The position numbers and the translations under genes were made by a program. Positions 49,658-59,246 of a stretch of DNA of 64,000 nucleotides are shown here, one piece after another. Every line of letters begins with the position of its first letter. The first letter of the stretch is position 1. Below the pieces are notes generated by a model, which saw nothing but the letters and a program-made list of their open reading frames with translations, ran no database searches and was not told the origin of the DNA. Source of the stretch: Paraglaciecola marina (GTDB lineage: Bacteria > Pseudomonadota > Gammaproteobacteria > Enterobacterales > Alteromonadaceae). The DNA is taken from NCBI RefSeq assembly GCF_004360155.1, contig NZ_SAIS01000008.1, forward strand, positions 1 through 64,000, read 5' to 3'.

Positions 49658-50232
49658 AGTTAAATTTTCTATTTGTTTCATTGCTGTTTTTAATAAGTAG
49701 TTGTGAACTTTTACTAACTAATCAAACAGTTAGTCAACCAAAAAATACGCAGACCTATTGTATATGGGAAGTAAAACATACCAATATTGATTGTGATATT
49801 CATTATTGGCTAGGGTATTGGGCGGATATTGAAAGCATCGACTGGCCGGAGCGCAGAGCTAAAATAGACGCATTAGGCGAAACGGATGCTGATATCTTGA
49901 GAAAAGTATTACTTAGTCAGGGGAAAAGTACTCCTTATCAAAACCGTTTGAGAGCGCAGATGTGGGCTGATGTTGTTTTCCCAAAATTAAATGATGGTAT
50001 GAGAGAATTTTTAAAAGTGGCTTTGTATACACCGAGTCAGAGTTTATTGGAATTGGAGTCTGCCCTGGTGACATTAAGTAAGATCAATACTCAAAAAGTA
50101 GAGAGTATTGAAGAATGGCGTTTACGATTAGAACAACAAAAGCTGAAATTGGAAGAGCAACAAAATCAAATTGAGCAATTGTTAAATATTGAGGCGTCGA
50201 TGTTAAAAAATGGGCAAGAGGACAAACAATGA
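49654..50232 (+). CDS. QseG-like lipoprotein
   Basis: The 192-residue protein begins with a lipoprotein signal ending at LLFLISSC (Cys17). IWEVKHTNIDCDIHYWLGYWADIESIDWPERRAKID is the recognisable QseG-like part, and a glutamine-rich coiled coil (about 150-185) closes the protein. In enteric bacteria QseG is an outer-membrane lipoprotein that stimulates GlrK. It overlaps both neighbours by 4 bases, so all three genes are translationally coupled. Confidence 0.78.
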   Translation: MKLNFLFVSLLFLISSCELLLTNQTVSQPKNTQTYCIWEVKHTNIDCDIHYWLGYWADIESIDWPERRAKIDALGETDADILRKVLLSQGKSTPYQNRLRAQMWADVVFPKLNDGMREFLKVALYTPSQSLLELESALVTLSKINTQKVESIEEWRLRLEQQKLKLEEQQNQIEQLLNIEASMLKNGQEDKQ

Positions 50233-51575
50233 GTCAATCCAATGAATTAGATCCAAGTGTACTGTTAGTGGATGATGATGAAAATTTATTAAGATTAATG
50301 ACAATCAGGCTACAAGGGGAAGGATATAACGTACAAAGTGCATCTGGGGGGAAGGAAGCATTAAAATTGATAAGCGCACAAAACTTTGATGTAGTACTCA
50401 GTGATTTACGAATGCCGGGCCTAGATGGGCTAAGCTTATTTGAAGAGATGATGGCGCTAAGGAAAGATATCCCGGTCATTTTAATGACAGCTCATGGCAC
50501 CATTCAAGATGCCGTTGAAGCCACGCAAAGAGGGGTATTTGGTTTTCTTGCAAAACCAATAGATCATGATGAGTTGCGTACTTTAATGACAAAGGCAGTG
50601 AGTCAGAAGTCTACCCTTCAAAAGGAACCATGGTGTGAGAGTATTATTACTCGCTCCATGCAGATGGAGCAACTTTTAGATCAATCCTTTCGTGTTGCCC
50701 AAAGAGATGTCAGTGTACTAATAAGTGGTGCCAGTGGAACAGGAAAGGAGTTATTAGCTGGCGCTATTCATAAGGCGAGTAAAAGAGCAGACAAAGCTTT
50801 TGTAGCAATTAATTGTGGAGCCTTACCTGAAAACCTCCTTGAATCAGAGTTATTTGGCCATGCTAAAGGAGCCTTTACTGGTGCTATCAATGAACATAAA
50901 GGTCTCTTTAGAGAAGCTGATGGTGGAACGTTATTTTTAGATGAAATCGGCGATATGCCAATACCATTACAGGTAAAATTATTAAGAGCACTTCAAGAAC
51001 AAATGATACGTCCTGTGGGGGGAAATAAACAAATTCCTATTGATGTTAGAGTGATTTCTGCTACTCATAAAAATTTAAATAAAGAGATGGCAGATGGGAA
51101 CTTTAGAGAAGATTTATATTACCGTTTAAATGTTGTAAATCTCACACTACCTACATTGAGAGAGCGTTCAGAAGATATTCCATTGTTAGCAAGACATTTG
51201 TTAAAAAGTAGTGCGGCTAGGCACCAAGTTAAGGTAAGTCGCTTTTCAGATGATGCATTACAAATATTGACTACATCACAGTGGCCCGGAAATGTTAGGC
51301 AGCTAGTGAATGTTGTTGAGCAATGCGTTGCTTTAACGCATACGCCTGTGATTGCATCTCATTTAGTGGAGCAAGCTTTATCGGCAACAGATAAAAAATG
51401 GCCAACATTAACTGAAGCTCGAGATGCGTTTGAACATCAATACTTACTTAAATTATTAAAAATGACTGATGGTAACGTGACTCGCTCTGCAGAAATTGCA
51501 GGCAGAAATCGTACCGATATGCACAAGTTAATGAAAAAGCATGACTTGCAATCAGCTGACTTTAAGAGAGCCTAA
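50229..51575 (+). CDS. Sigma-54-dependent response regulator, GlrR (QseF)-like
   Basis: The 448-residue activator has a receiver (about 8-125; acceptor Asp in VVLSDLRMPGLDG) and an AAA+ domain (about 140-375) with Walker A GASGTGKE and the sigma-54-contacting GAFTGA in GHAKGAFTGAINEHKG. Walker B GGTLFLDEIG and a Fis-type HTH at the C-terminus (VTRSAEIAGRNRTDMHKLM) are also present. In E. coli GlrR activates glmY and rpoE from sites reading TGTC-N10-GACA. Similar elements lie upstream of the EF-hand gene here. Confidence 0.92.
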   Translation: MSQSNELDPSVLLVDDDENLLRLMTIRLQGEGYNVQSASGGKEALKLISAQNFDVVLSDLRMPGLDGLSLFEEMMALRKDIPVILMTAHGTIQDAVEATQRGVFGFLAKPIDHDELRTLMTKAVSQKSTLQKEPWCESIITRSMQMEQLLDQSFRVAQRDVSVLISGASGTGKELLAGAIHKASKRADKAFVAINCGALPENLLESELFGHAKGAFTGAINEHKGLFREADGGTLFLDEIGDMPIPLQVKLLRALQEQMIRPVGGNKQIPIDVRVISATHKNLNKEMADGNFREDLYYRLNVVNLTLPTLRERSEDIPLLARHLLKSSAARHQVKVSRFSDDALQILTTSQWPGNVRQLVNVVEQCVALTHTPVIASHLVEQALSATDKKWPTLTEARDAFEHQYLLKLLKMTDGNVTRSAEIAGRNRTDMHKLMKKHDLQSADFKRA

Positions 51576-51688
51576 TACCATAGGGAATTAAAGCATTTGT
51601 TTAATTGTTTTCTGATTAGTAAAAATCACTGTATTTTGAAGCTAACTTCCTTACAATACGCGCAATTTTGTTGAGGTAGCAGGCATTA

Positions 51689-52474
51689 ATGCGAATTGCT
51701 TTGGGTATTGAATATAACGGGGCTCCCTACCATGGGTGGCAGCGACAACAGAGCGTAACCAGTGTGCAACAGCATGTTGAGGAAGCTTTATCTAAGATAG
51801 CTGACGAGCCAATTAATATTGTGTGTGCTGGGCGCACAGATGCAGGTGTGCATGCGACTTGCCAGGTTGTTCATTTTGATACTCTTTGTCAACGCCCTGA
51901 TAAAGCGTGGACAATAGGGATTAATCGTTATTTACCTGATTCAATCGCAGCAAAATGGGTTCAAACCATGGATGAGAGTTTTCATGCAAGGTTTTCTGCC
52001 ACTGCTAGGCGTTATCGTTACATAATTTATAATAATCGTATGCGTAATAGTATCTTGGCTAAGGGGGTGACGCATATTCATGCTGATCTTGATTCTCAAT
52101 TAATGCATGATGCAGCGCAATTTTTAGTGGGTAAGCATGATTTTAGTGCATTTAGAGCCGTCAATTGTCAAGCAAATACGCCGGTCAGGAGCTTAACGTA
52201 TATCAGTGTTAAGCGTTTTGGAGACTATATTGTAATTGATGTCCAAGCTAATGCATTTTTGCACCATATGGTACGCAACATTACAGGTTCTTTATTGGTT
52301 ATTGGTCAGAAAGAACAGCCAGTTACTTGGATGAAAACAATATTAGAGGGTAGAGATCGAACTAAGGCTGCTGCTACAGCAAAACCCCACGGTTTATATT
52401 TAGTTCATGTTACCTATCCAGAAGAGTTTACTTTGCCAAATCACCCATTAGGGCCACTTTTTATGGCTGACTAA
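51689..52474 (+). CDS. truA: tRNA pseudouridine(38-40) synthase TruA
   Basis: The 261-residue enzyme isomerises U38, U39 and U40 in the anticodon arm. The catalytic Asp is in [19 protein letters not shown] (about 52), with [17 protein letters not shown] at the N-terminus, and [10 protein letters not shown] and [11 protein letters not shown] following. The length is typical. A 112-base gap separates it from glrR, and accD follows after 171 bases. Confidence 0.97.
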   Translation: MRIALGIEYNGAPYHGWQRQQSVTSVQQHVEEALSKIADEPINIVCAGRTDAGVHATCQVVHFDTLCQRPDKAWTIGINRYLPDSIAAKWVQTMDESFHARFSATARRYRYIIYNNRMRNSILAKGVTHIHADLDSQLMHDAAQFLVGKHDFSAFRAVNCQANTPVRSLTYISVKRFGDYIVIDVQANAFLHHMVRNITGSLLVIGQKEQPVTWMKTILEGRDRTKAAATAKPHGLYLVHVTYPEEFTLPNHPLGPLFMAD

Positions 52475-52645
52475 ACTTCTAAGACCAGTTTAAGTTTCGT
52501 GATAATTGTAGGATGTGATTTAATAGTGGCTCTTTTGATCTAATGATCAACCATGACGCTCTCGAATAGAAACAAAAAATGCGTTGTATATTATCTAAAT
52601 AGTTTCAATTTGTTTTTCGGACAGATTGTAAAGTAGGGTTTTGAA

Positions 52646-53494
52646 ATGAGTTGGATAGAAAAAATACTACCGCGGACTAAGTCCTCTACCAAAAGTAATG
52701 TTCCAGAAGGTATCTGGACTAAGTGTGGAGAATGTGATGCCGTTTTATATAAAACTGAGCTAGAAAAGCAGCTTGGCGTATGCCCAAAATGTGATCACCA
52801 CATGAGAATTACAGCACGTGCTCGCATCAATAGTTTTCTTGATCAAGGTGAGCGTCTGGAGTTAGGGGCTGAATTTGAACCACAAGATATTCTCAAGTTT
52901 AAAGACTCAAAAAAATATAAGGATCGTATCAGCGCAGCTCAGAAAAAGACTAATGAAAAAGATGCATTAGTTGTAATGCAAGGTAAGCTGCAAGGTATGC
53001 CAGTAGCAGTGGCCGTATTTGAGTTTGCCTTCATGGGAGGCTCTATGGCGTCTGTGGTAGGTGCTAGGTTTGTTAAAGCTGTAGAAGCTTGTTTAGAACA
53101 TAACATGCCGCTTATTTGTTTTTCTACAAGTGGTGGGGCGCGAATGCAAGAAGCATTACTGTCTTTAATGCAAATGGCAAAAACAAGTGCTGCCTTGGCT
53201 AAAATGAGCGAAAAAGGTTTACCTTACATTTCAGTGTTGACAGACCCTACTATGGGAGGAGTTTCAGCTAGTTTAGCCATGTTAGGTGATGTCAATGTGG
53301 CAGAACCAAAAGCATTGATCGGTTTCGCTGGCCCTCGAGTAATTGAACAAACGGTTAGAGAAACTTTACCAGAAGGTTTTCAAAGAAGTGAGTTTTTGTT
53401 AGAAAAAGGTGCCATCGACATCATTGTTGATCGTCGTGAGATGCGTGATAAAATATTTAATATATTATCTAAACTCCATCATCAGCATCATTAA
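52646..53494 (+). CDS. accD: Acetyl-CoA carboxylase carboxyltransferase subunit beta
   Basis: The 282-residue subunit carries the N-terminal Cys4 zinc ribbon ([13 protein letters not shown] then GVCPKCDHH, about 26-50). The crotonase-fold carboxyltransferase follows, with [39 protein letters not shown] and [14 protein letters not shown]. With AccA it moves the carboxyl group from biotin to acetyl-CoA. Its TAA overlaps the folC ATG by one base. Confidence 0.97.
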   Translation: MSWIEKILPRTKSSTKSNVPEGIWTKCGECDAVLYKTELEKQLGVCPKCDHHMRITARARINSFLDQGERLELGAEFEPQDILKFKDSKKYKDRISAAQKKTNEKDALVVMQGKLQGMPVAVAVFEFAFMGGSMASVVGARFVKAVEACLEHNMPLICFSTSGGARMQEALLSLMQMAKTSAALAKMSEKGLPYISVLTDPTMGGVSASLAMLGDVNVAEPKALIGFAGPRVIEQTVRETLPEGFQRSEFLLEKGAIDIIVDRREMRDKIFNILSKLHHQHH

Positions 53495-54786
53495 TGTCCG
53501 ATATCTCTACTCCGACACGTTTAGAACAACACACCTGGAATTTGGAGACTTGGCTAAAATATTTAGAGTCGATTCACCCTAGTAATATAGAGCTAGGGTT
53601 AGATCGTGTTTCCCAAGTCTTTAAAAACCTGAACCTTAGTTTTAGTGATAAAACAGTAATTACCGTTGCAGGAACAAATGGTAAAGGCACAACCTGTGCC
53701 TTTATTGAACAAGCATTATTATCAAAAAAACATTCGGTTGCAGTATTTAGCTCTCCACATCTAATTGACTATCGTGAACGTGTTCGAATTCAGAATAAAA
53801 TGTTACCAGAAGCGAGTCATTGCCTTAGCTTTATGCAAGTAGAGATAGCCCGTAAGGATATTGCTCTAACCTATTTTGAGTTTGGTACCCTTGCAGCTTT
53901 GTACTTAATGTCACAATCAGATGCCGACTATATTTTGTTAGAAGTTGGGTTAGGGGGGAGGTTAGATGCTGTAAACATTATCGATCCTGATTTAGCCGTT
54001 ATTACGAGTATTGGTTTAGATCACCAAGATTGGTTAGGTGAAACTAGAGAAGAAATTGCCATCGAGAAAGCGGGCATTTTTCGTTATAACATAGATGTAG
54101 TAATAGGTGAGCCTGAGCCACCAAAGACCTTACTTGACGAAGTGAAAAGATTTCAAGTTAAAGCTTATTGGCAATCAATAGATTTTGAATATTTCGTTGA
54201 TAATAAAGGGTTTCATTGGGAAGACAATGTAAAGCAGCATCAAGGTATTTCTAAACCTATGATACCGGCACAGAATGTTTCAACAGGTTTAAAAGCATTA
54301 GCATTATTAGGTCAAACATTTAACGACGAGCAACTTTCAAAAATAATTTTAAAAACAAAGGTGATGGGTAGAAAACACATTATACAATCTGCGCCTACTG
54401 TATTACTTGATGTCGCTCACAACCCTCAAGCTACAGCTTTGTTGGCTAAGGAAATTGAGGAATTAGGGACTGGTTATAACCGTGTTATCGCAGTTATTGC
54501 TATGTTGGCTGATAAGGATATTAAGGCTAGCTTAAGGCCAATGGAAGATACTGTTACAAGTTGGTATTGTGCAGATTTAAACGTTCCAAGAGGGGCATCA
54601 GCAAATGTCATTGCATCTCACTTAACATCGAATAAAAAAGTGGTAAACTTTGATTCCGTTATTGAAGCTTATAAAAGTGCTCTAGACTATGCACAACAAG
54701 AAGATTTGGTTGTTGTGTTCGGTTCGTTTTTCACTGTGGCTGAAATATTGAATTTAAAGGGGCTTTCCCTTATTGAAGAGGCGTAA
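53494..54786 (+). CDS. folC: Bifunctional dihydrofolate synthase/folylpolyglutamate synthase
   Basis: The 430-residue Mur-ligase-like enzyme adds glutamate to dihydropteroate and then to folates. The ATP-binding VAGTNGKGTTCAF (about 57-69) is present, with VFSSPHLIDYRERVRI, LLEVGLGGRLDAVNIIDPDL and LLDVAHNPQA downstream. Gene order accD-folC-dedD-cvpA-purF matches E. coli. Confidence 0.96.
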   Translation: MSDISTPTRLEQHTWNLETWLKYLESIHPSNIELGLDRVSQVFKNLNLSFSDKTVITVAGTNGKGTTCAFIEQALLSKKHSVAVFSSPHLIDYRERVRIQNKMLPEASHCLSFMQVEIARKDIALTYFEFGTLAALYLMSQSDADYILLEVGLGGRLDAVNIIDPDLAVITSIGLDHQDWLGETREEIAIEKAGIFRYNIDVVIGEPEPPKTLLDEVKRFQVKAYWQSIDFEYFVDNKGFHWEDNVKQHQGISKPMIPAQNVSTGLKALALLGQTFNDEQLSKIILKTKVMGRKHIIQSAPTVLLDVAHNPQATALLAKEIEELGTGYNRVIAVIAMLADKDIKASLRPMEDTVTSWYCADLNVPRGASANVIASHLTSNKKVVNFDSVIEAYKSALDYAQQEDLVVVFGSFFTVAEILNLKGLSLIEEA

Positions 54787-54790
54787 CCAA

Positions 54791-55471
54791 TTGACTTCGG
54801 CATTACAAAACCGGCTGGTAGGCACGATCATTGTCGTGGCAATAGCAGTAATATTTCTACCGGATTTGTTAGACGGTAAAAAGCAAACGACACAAAGTTC
54901 GTTTGTAGAACTCCCCCCTACACCAGCAGCTCACAAAGTAGAAGTTCCAAGTGATATAGATGTTGACAGAATTAAAGGCATTGCAACTCGAAAAGTTGAG
55001 GTCGTGTCAGAGCAAGCGTTAGATGATCCTCAAAACGAAAATGTGCCGGTGAAAACAACCAACCTAGGGATTAATAAATCTCAAGATTTAAAAGCAGTAA
55101 AACAGAAAAATAATAAAAGTGAACTTGAATCTGAACCTAACACCACTCCAGCTAAGGATAAAGCTATCGAGTTAGGGCGATTAGAAAAGGATACGATTGT
55201 TGAAGAAAGCTCGAAAACCTCCAAGGTAAGTGCAGGTTGGGTGGTACAACTAGGTAGTTTTCGCCATAAGAAAAATGTTAATGATTTACTCAATGTACTA
55301 GAAAAAGCGGGATATCGCGCATTTAGCCGCCCTGTTACTACTAGTTCAGGGGTTTTGACTAAGGTTTTTGTCGGCCCAGATTTACAAAAAAGTAAATTAG
55401 AAGAGTCATTGTCACATTTAAAAGAAGTGACCAAATTACAAGGCAGAGTGACTCCGTTTACTGTTCAGTAA
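54791..55471 (+). CDS. dedD: SPOR-domain cell division protein DedD
   Basis: The roughly 226-residue inner-membrane protein has one N-terminal helix (LVGTIIVVAIAVIFLPDLLDG), a Pro/charged periplasmic linker and a C-terminal SPOR domain (about 150-225; GWVVQLGSFRHKKNVNDLLNVLEKAG), which binds denuded septal peptidoglycan. I start it at TTG 54791, where MTSALQNRLVG aligns with E. coli DedD and GAAGAGG lies upstream; TTG 54773 is an alternative that overlaps folC. It lies between folC and cvpA, as in E. coli. Confidence 0.9.
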   Translation: MTSALQNRLVGTIIVVAIAVIFLPDLLDGKKQTTQSSFVELPPTPAAHKVEVPSDIDVDRIKGIATRKVEVVSEQALDDPQNENVPVKTTNLGINKSQDLKAVKQKNNKSELESEPNTTPAKDKAIELGRLEKDTIVEESSKTSKVSAGWVVQLGSFRHKKNVNDLLNVLEKAGYRAFSRPVTTSSGVLTKVFVGPDLQKSKLEESLSHLKEVTKLQGRVTPFTVQ

Positions 55472-55607
55472 TCTAACAGTAAAATTAGTAGGATTTTCAT
55501 TTATCCTTTTGATAGAATGCGCGCGATTTTAATTCTTTGATTTATAAACTAATTTATTGACTAAATGGTCTATATTTCATGCCTACAGAGCAATTTTAAA
55601 GAATCTT

Positions 55608-56102
55608 ATGAATTGGATAGACTACACCATTATTGGTGTGATTATACTCTCCGCTGTTATTAGCTTGATCAGGGGCTTTGTTAAGGAAGCGATTTCCCTC
55701 GCAATCTGGTTTAGTGCTTTTTTTATTGCTAGTCAATTTTATGCTGACCTTGCAACATATTTAACTCGGTTCGAGGATGATATGATCCGCAACGGTATTG
55801 CAATCGCCATCCTTTTCGTTGCAACCTTGATTGTGGGGGGGTTAGTTAATTATCTTATTTCACAGCTTGTGCAGTTCACAGGGCTGGGCGGGACGGATAG
55901 AGCACTTGGCTTGGTTTTTGGCGGCTTAAGAGGCGTGTTAATTGTTAGCGCCTTGCTATTCTTTTTAGATACATTTACACCCTTATCTGATTCTGATTCT
56001 GATTGGTGGGGGGCATCAATTCTTATTCCAGAGTTTAGTTTAATTATTGAGTGGTTTTTTGAGTACTTACAAAACAACTCTAGTTTTATAAAGCCCATAT
56101 AA
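55608..56102 (+). CDS. cvpA: Colicin V production protein family, CvpA
   Basis: The 164-residue inner-membrane protein has four hydrophobic segments: [55 protein letters not shown] and [18 protein letters not shown]. It aligns with E. coli CvpA along its length, with the [15 protein letters not shown] motif. The ATG at 55608 gives the normal length; an upstream start at 55557 would add 17 residues. In E. coli CvpA is needed for colicin V export and bile tolerance. purF follows 13 bases later. Confidence 0.94.
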   Translation: MNWIDYTIIGVIILSAVISLIRGFVKEAISLAIWFSAFFIASQFYADLATYLTRFEDDMIRNGIAIAILFVATLIVGGLVNYLISQLVQFTGLGGTDRALGLVFGGLRGVLIVSALLFFLDTFTPLSDSDSDWWGASILIPEFSLIIEWFFEYLQNNSSFIKPI

Positions 56103-56115
56103 AAAGGTAAATCGC

Positions 56116-57633
56116 ATGTGTGGTATTGTCGGGATCGTGGGTAAAAGCCCTGTTAATCAGGCCTTATACGATGGATTAACTGTTCTACAGCATAGAGGGC
56201 AAGACGCTGCAGGCATTGTAACTGTTGATAATGGCGTATTTCACTTACGTAAAGATAACGGCCTTGTGAGGGATGTTTTTCATACGCGTCATATGAAAAG
56301 GCTCACTGGACAATTTGGTATCGGCCATGCTCGTTACCCAACCGCTGGTAGCTCTAGTTCTGCTGAAGCTCAACCATTTTATGTTAATTCACCTTTTGGG
56401 ATTGCCTTCGCTCATAATGGTAATTTAACCAATGCACATGAACTTAAAGATGAAGTGGCTCAAGTTGCAAGACGACATATTAATACAACATCTGACTCCG
56501 AGCTTTTATTAAATATTATTGCCCACGAGTTACAAAATTGTGCTGGGTTACATTTAACGCCTGAAGAAGTTTTTACCGCAGTTTCAGCGGTGCATAAAAA
56601 AATTAGAGGCGCATATGCCGTTGTTGCGGCCATAATTGGCAATGGCATGTTAGCATTTAGAGACCCATTTGGGATACGGCCATTAGCACTAGGGAAACGT
56701 AAAACCGAATTTGGTGATGAATATATGGTGGCGTCTGAAAGCGTAGCTCTAGATGCTGTCGGGTTTACCTTTATTCGCGACGTAGAACCTGGTGAAGCTA
56801 TTTATGTTACAGAGGCGGGTGAATTGCATACACAGCAATGTGCAGACAACCCAGTTAATGCTCCTTGTATCTTTGAGTTTGTTTACTTTGCACGACCAGA
56901 CTCTTTTATTGATGGAATATCTGTGTATGCTTCTCGGGTTAATATGGGGCGTAAGTTAGGCCAAAAAATTGCTAAAGAGTGGGCCGATAAAGAAATAGAT
57001 GTTGTCATCCCTATCCCAGAAACCTCTACAGATGTTGCATTACAAATAGCCATTGAATTGGATAAACCTTATCGACAGGGGTTTGTTAAGAACCGTTATA
57101 TTGGCCGAACGTTTATCATGCCCGGACAAACTATGCGTCGTAAATCTGTACGCCGTAAGTTGAACGCTATACCGTCCGAATTCAAAGGTAAAAGTGTGCT
57201 TTTGGTAGATGATTCTATTGTTCGTGGAACCACCTCAGAGCAAATAATAGAAATGGCAAGAGAGTCTGGGGCTAAGAAAGTATACTTCGCGTCAGCCGCA
57301 CCTGAAATTCGTTTTCCAAATGTTTACGGTATTGACATGCCCTCCGTTAATGAATTAATTTCATATGGCCGTGAAATACATCAGATTAGTGAACTGATTA
57401 GAGCTGATGGTTTGATCTTTCAAGATATTAGTGATTTGGTTGAGGCGGTTCGTGAGTTAAACCCAAATATTAAACGTTTTGAGACATCTGTATTTGACGG
57501 TAACTACATTACTGGAGATGTTGATCACCATTACTTACAGCGTATTGATGATATGCGAAATGAAGGGGCTAAAAATAAAGGTATTCAAACTGAATTGAGT
57601 AACTTAGAAATGTACAATATGAGTCAAGATTAA
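56116..57633 (+). CDS. purF: Amidophosphoribosyltransferase
   Basis: The 505-residue enzyme makes 5-phosphoribosylamine from PRPP and glutamine, the first committed step of purine synthesis. Cys2 after Met (MCGIVGIVG) is the nucleophile of the glutaminase domain. [22 protein letters not shown] and AHNGNLTN follow, and the PRPP-binding site is [16 protein letters not shown] (about 358). Together with purB this is the second purine gene in the window. I see no clear PurR site upstream of cvpA. Confidence 0.97.
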   Translation: MCGIVGIVGKSPVNQALYDGLTVLQHRGQDAAGIVTVDNGVFHLRKDNGLVRDVFHTRHMKRLTGQFGIGHARYPTAGSSSSAEAQPFYVNSPFGIAFAHNGNLTNAHELKDEVAQVARRHINTTSDSELLLNIIAHELQNCAGLHLTPEEVFTAVSAVHKKIRGAYAVVAAIIGNGMLAFRDPFGIRPLALGKRKTEFGDEYMVASESVALDAVGFTFIRDVEPGEAIYVTEAGELHTQQCADNPVNAPCIFEFVYFARPDSFIDGISVYASRVNMGRKLGQKIAKEWADKEIDVVIPIPETSTDVALQIAIELDKPYRQGFVKNRYIGRTFIMPGQTMRRKSVRRKLNAIPSEFKGKSVLLVDDSIVRGTTSEQIIEMARESGAKKVYFASAAPEIRFPNVYGIDMPSVNELISYGREIHQISELIRADGLIFQDISDLVEAVRELNPNIKRFETSVFDGNYITGDVDHHYLQRIDDMRNEGAKNKGIQTELSNLEMYNMSQD

Positions 57634-57666
57634 CGGCTGTTAAGTTGCTGTTATCTGCCATTTTAG

Positions 57667-57695
57667 AAGGCCACTTCATTTGAAGTGGCTTTTTA
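57667..57695 (+). terminator. Terminator after purF
   Basis: GGCCACTTCA-TT-TGAAGTGGCTTTTT forms a stem with a T tail about 35 bases after purF. Confidence 0.88.
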
Positions 57696-57732
57696 GTTTA
57701 AGGATTTATTAGGAGATATCGCTATATATGAA

Positions 57733-58332
57733 TTAGCCCGAATAAACGGGGCCCATACCTAAACTCCATAAAATAACAGAAGCGGCCATTAAAATAGCTA
57801 ATAAGACTAAACCACAGGTCACCACTGAACTGGCGTATATAAACCCTTTGCCCTCAGGAATGTGCATTAATATGGGTGTACCTGTATAGAGTAAATAAAC
57901 AGAATAAGCTAACCCTACCAATCCAATGACCATGACAAACCAAAGTACCGGATAAAATGCAGCGAAGCCAACCATAAATAGTGGAGTTGCAGTGTAAGCA
58001 GCAAGTTCTAAAGATTGAGTATAGGATGGATTCGCATCAAAAGTTTTAGCTAATTCATGAATTAGAATTGCCAATGCAATAACACCTATCATTAAACCAA
58101 AATACATACCTATACTCATAAATGCAGCGCTTTTTTGAGTTAGTTTAATAACGTCTCCGACACCAATGCTCCAACCTAAATGGGCAGATGAGTAATAACT
58201 CATTAAGGCGGGTATTAGTGAAATGATCGCTATGTGACTTAAGCTGTAAAAATAACTCTCGTGGCGATCATCAATTGAATGCCATTCTTCATTAGGGTGA
58301 GCATAAATACCCCATAGGTGGTTTAAAATCAT
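57733..58332 (-). CDS. Yip1-family inner-membrane protein
   Basis: The 199-residue protein has five predicted membrane helices (about 30-47, 70-93, 112-125, 126-148, 165-190) after a short cytoplasmic N-terminus beginning HLWGIYAHPNEEWHSID, typical of bacterial Yip1-domain proteins. The function is unknown in bacteria. It is on the same strand as the borosin-like operon, but the preceding gap of 185 bases contains no obvious promoter, so whether it belongs to the operon is unclear. Confidence 0.8.
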   Translation of the reverse strand: MILNHLWGIYAHPNEEWHSIDDRHESYFYSLSHIAIISLIPALMSYYSSAHLGWSIGVGDVIKLTQKSAAFMSIGMYFGLMIGVIALAILIHELAKTFDANPSYTQSLELAAYTATPLFMVGFAAFYPVLWFVMVIGLVGLAYSVYLLYTGTPILMHIPEGKGFIYASSVVTCGLVLLAILMAASVILWSLGMGPVYSG

Positions 58333-58517
58333 ACAATTACCTCTTTGATGTTATCGGAGACAAAACAATTAAACAAAAAATATACATTTAATTAACATTT
58401 ATTGTGTTTGAGTAAAGTTTAACCGTCAACCTTTTTTATTGATTTGTTTGTATGTTTTTTGAACGTGGGGTAATTGAGAGTATAGATTTTTAGGTAACTA
58501 GCAGAAAATTCTTACAG

Positions 58518-59231
58518 CTAGTATTTATACAAGACTGCATTTATGAGAGTTTCTTCACGAGATCTTGGGTCTTCAGTTTTACCTGTTAATGTTTCCCAAA
58601 GCCCTAAATCTGCCCGTGACCACCATAAAAAGGGTCTAGATATTTGTTGTTCCTGAATATTGAAGCCAGTCTTTTCAAGCAAGCTTAAATACTCTAAGTC
58701 TGTTTTTTGTACATGCATAGGATGTCGAAATAACACTCTAATGACCATTGAATGGATATACCTGCGGCAGGACTCAGCAAACATTAAGCAGCCACCAGGT
58801 TTGAGCACTCTGTAGATTTCTTTAATGGCAGACTCTTGATCAACTATATGATGGAAAGTTTGATGACAAAACACCATATCCACCGAATGCTCATCCAGGT
58901 CAATTTGTGCCGCATTGTTAATTAAAAATTGAATATTAGATTTGCACTTTTTAGCATTAACATCCGCTTTGTTTATTAAATCCGGGTCCACGTCTAAACT
59001 AATAATAGTATCTGGAGAGAAACGAGCATCTAACTCAACAAGGGAATGCCCAAACCCTGAACCGATATCTAAAATAGTGTCAAATTCTTTAGGTTTATCT
59101 GCTGGAATAAGTGTTTGCAAATCATTGAGAGCCCTTTGTAAAACATGAATCAACCAAGTATCAGTATTCAGAAACCAGTCTCCAAATTTGGTTTCTCTAA
59201 CCCATGCTTTTTTTATATCTACTTTTGCCAA
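58518..59231 (-). CDS. Class I SAM-dependent methyltransferase
   Basis: The 237-residue Rossmann methyltransferase of the UbiE/Methyltransf_11 type has motif I TILDIGSGFGHSLVELD (about 50-66), an acidic loop ISLDVDPDLI, and motif IV VDMVFCHQTFHHI (about 118). It ends with VLKPGGCLMFAE-like strand 6. It starts 15 bases after the hybrid kinase, and so probably belongs to the same transcript as the borosin-like genes. It may methylate a different substrate, such as a peptide side chain, lipid or small molecule; nothing in the sequence identifies it. Confidence 0.82.
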   Translation of the reverse strand: MAKVDIKKAWVRETKFGDWFLNTDTWLIHVLQRALNDLQTLIPADKPKEFDTILDIGSGFGHSLVELDARFSPDTIISLDVDPDLINKADVNAKKCKSNIQFLINNAAQIDLDEHSVDMVFCHQTFHHIVDQESAIKEIYRVLKPGGCLMFAESCRRYIHSMVIRVLFRHPMHVQKTDLEYLSLLEKTGFNIQEQQISRPFLWWSRADLGLWETLTGKTEDPRSREETLINAVLYKY

Positions 59232-59246
59232 AGTTAAGTCCTATAT

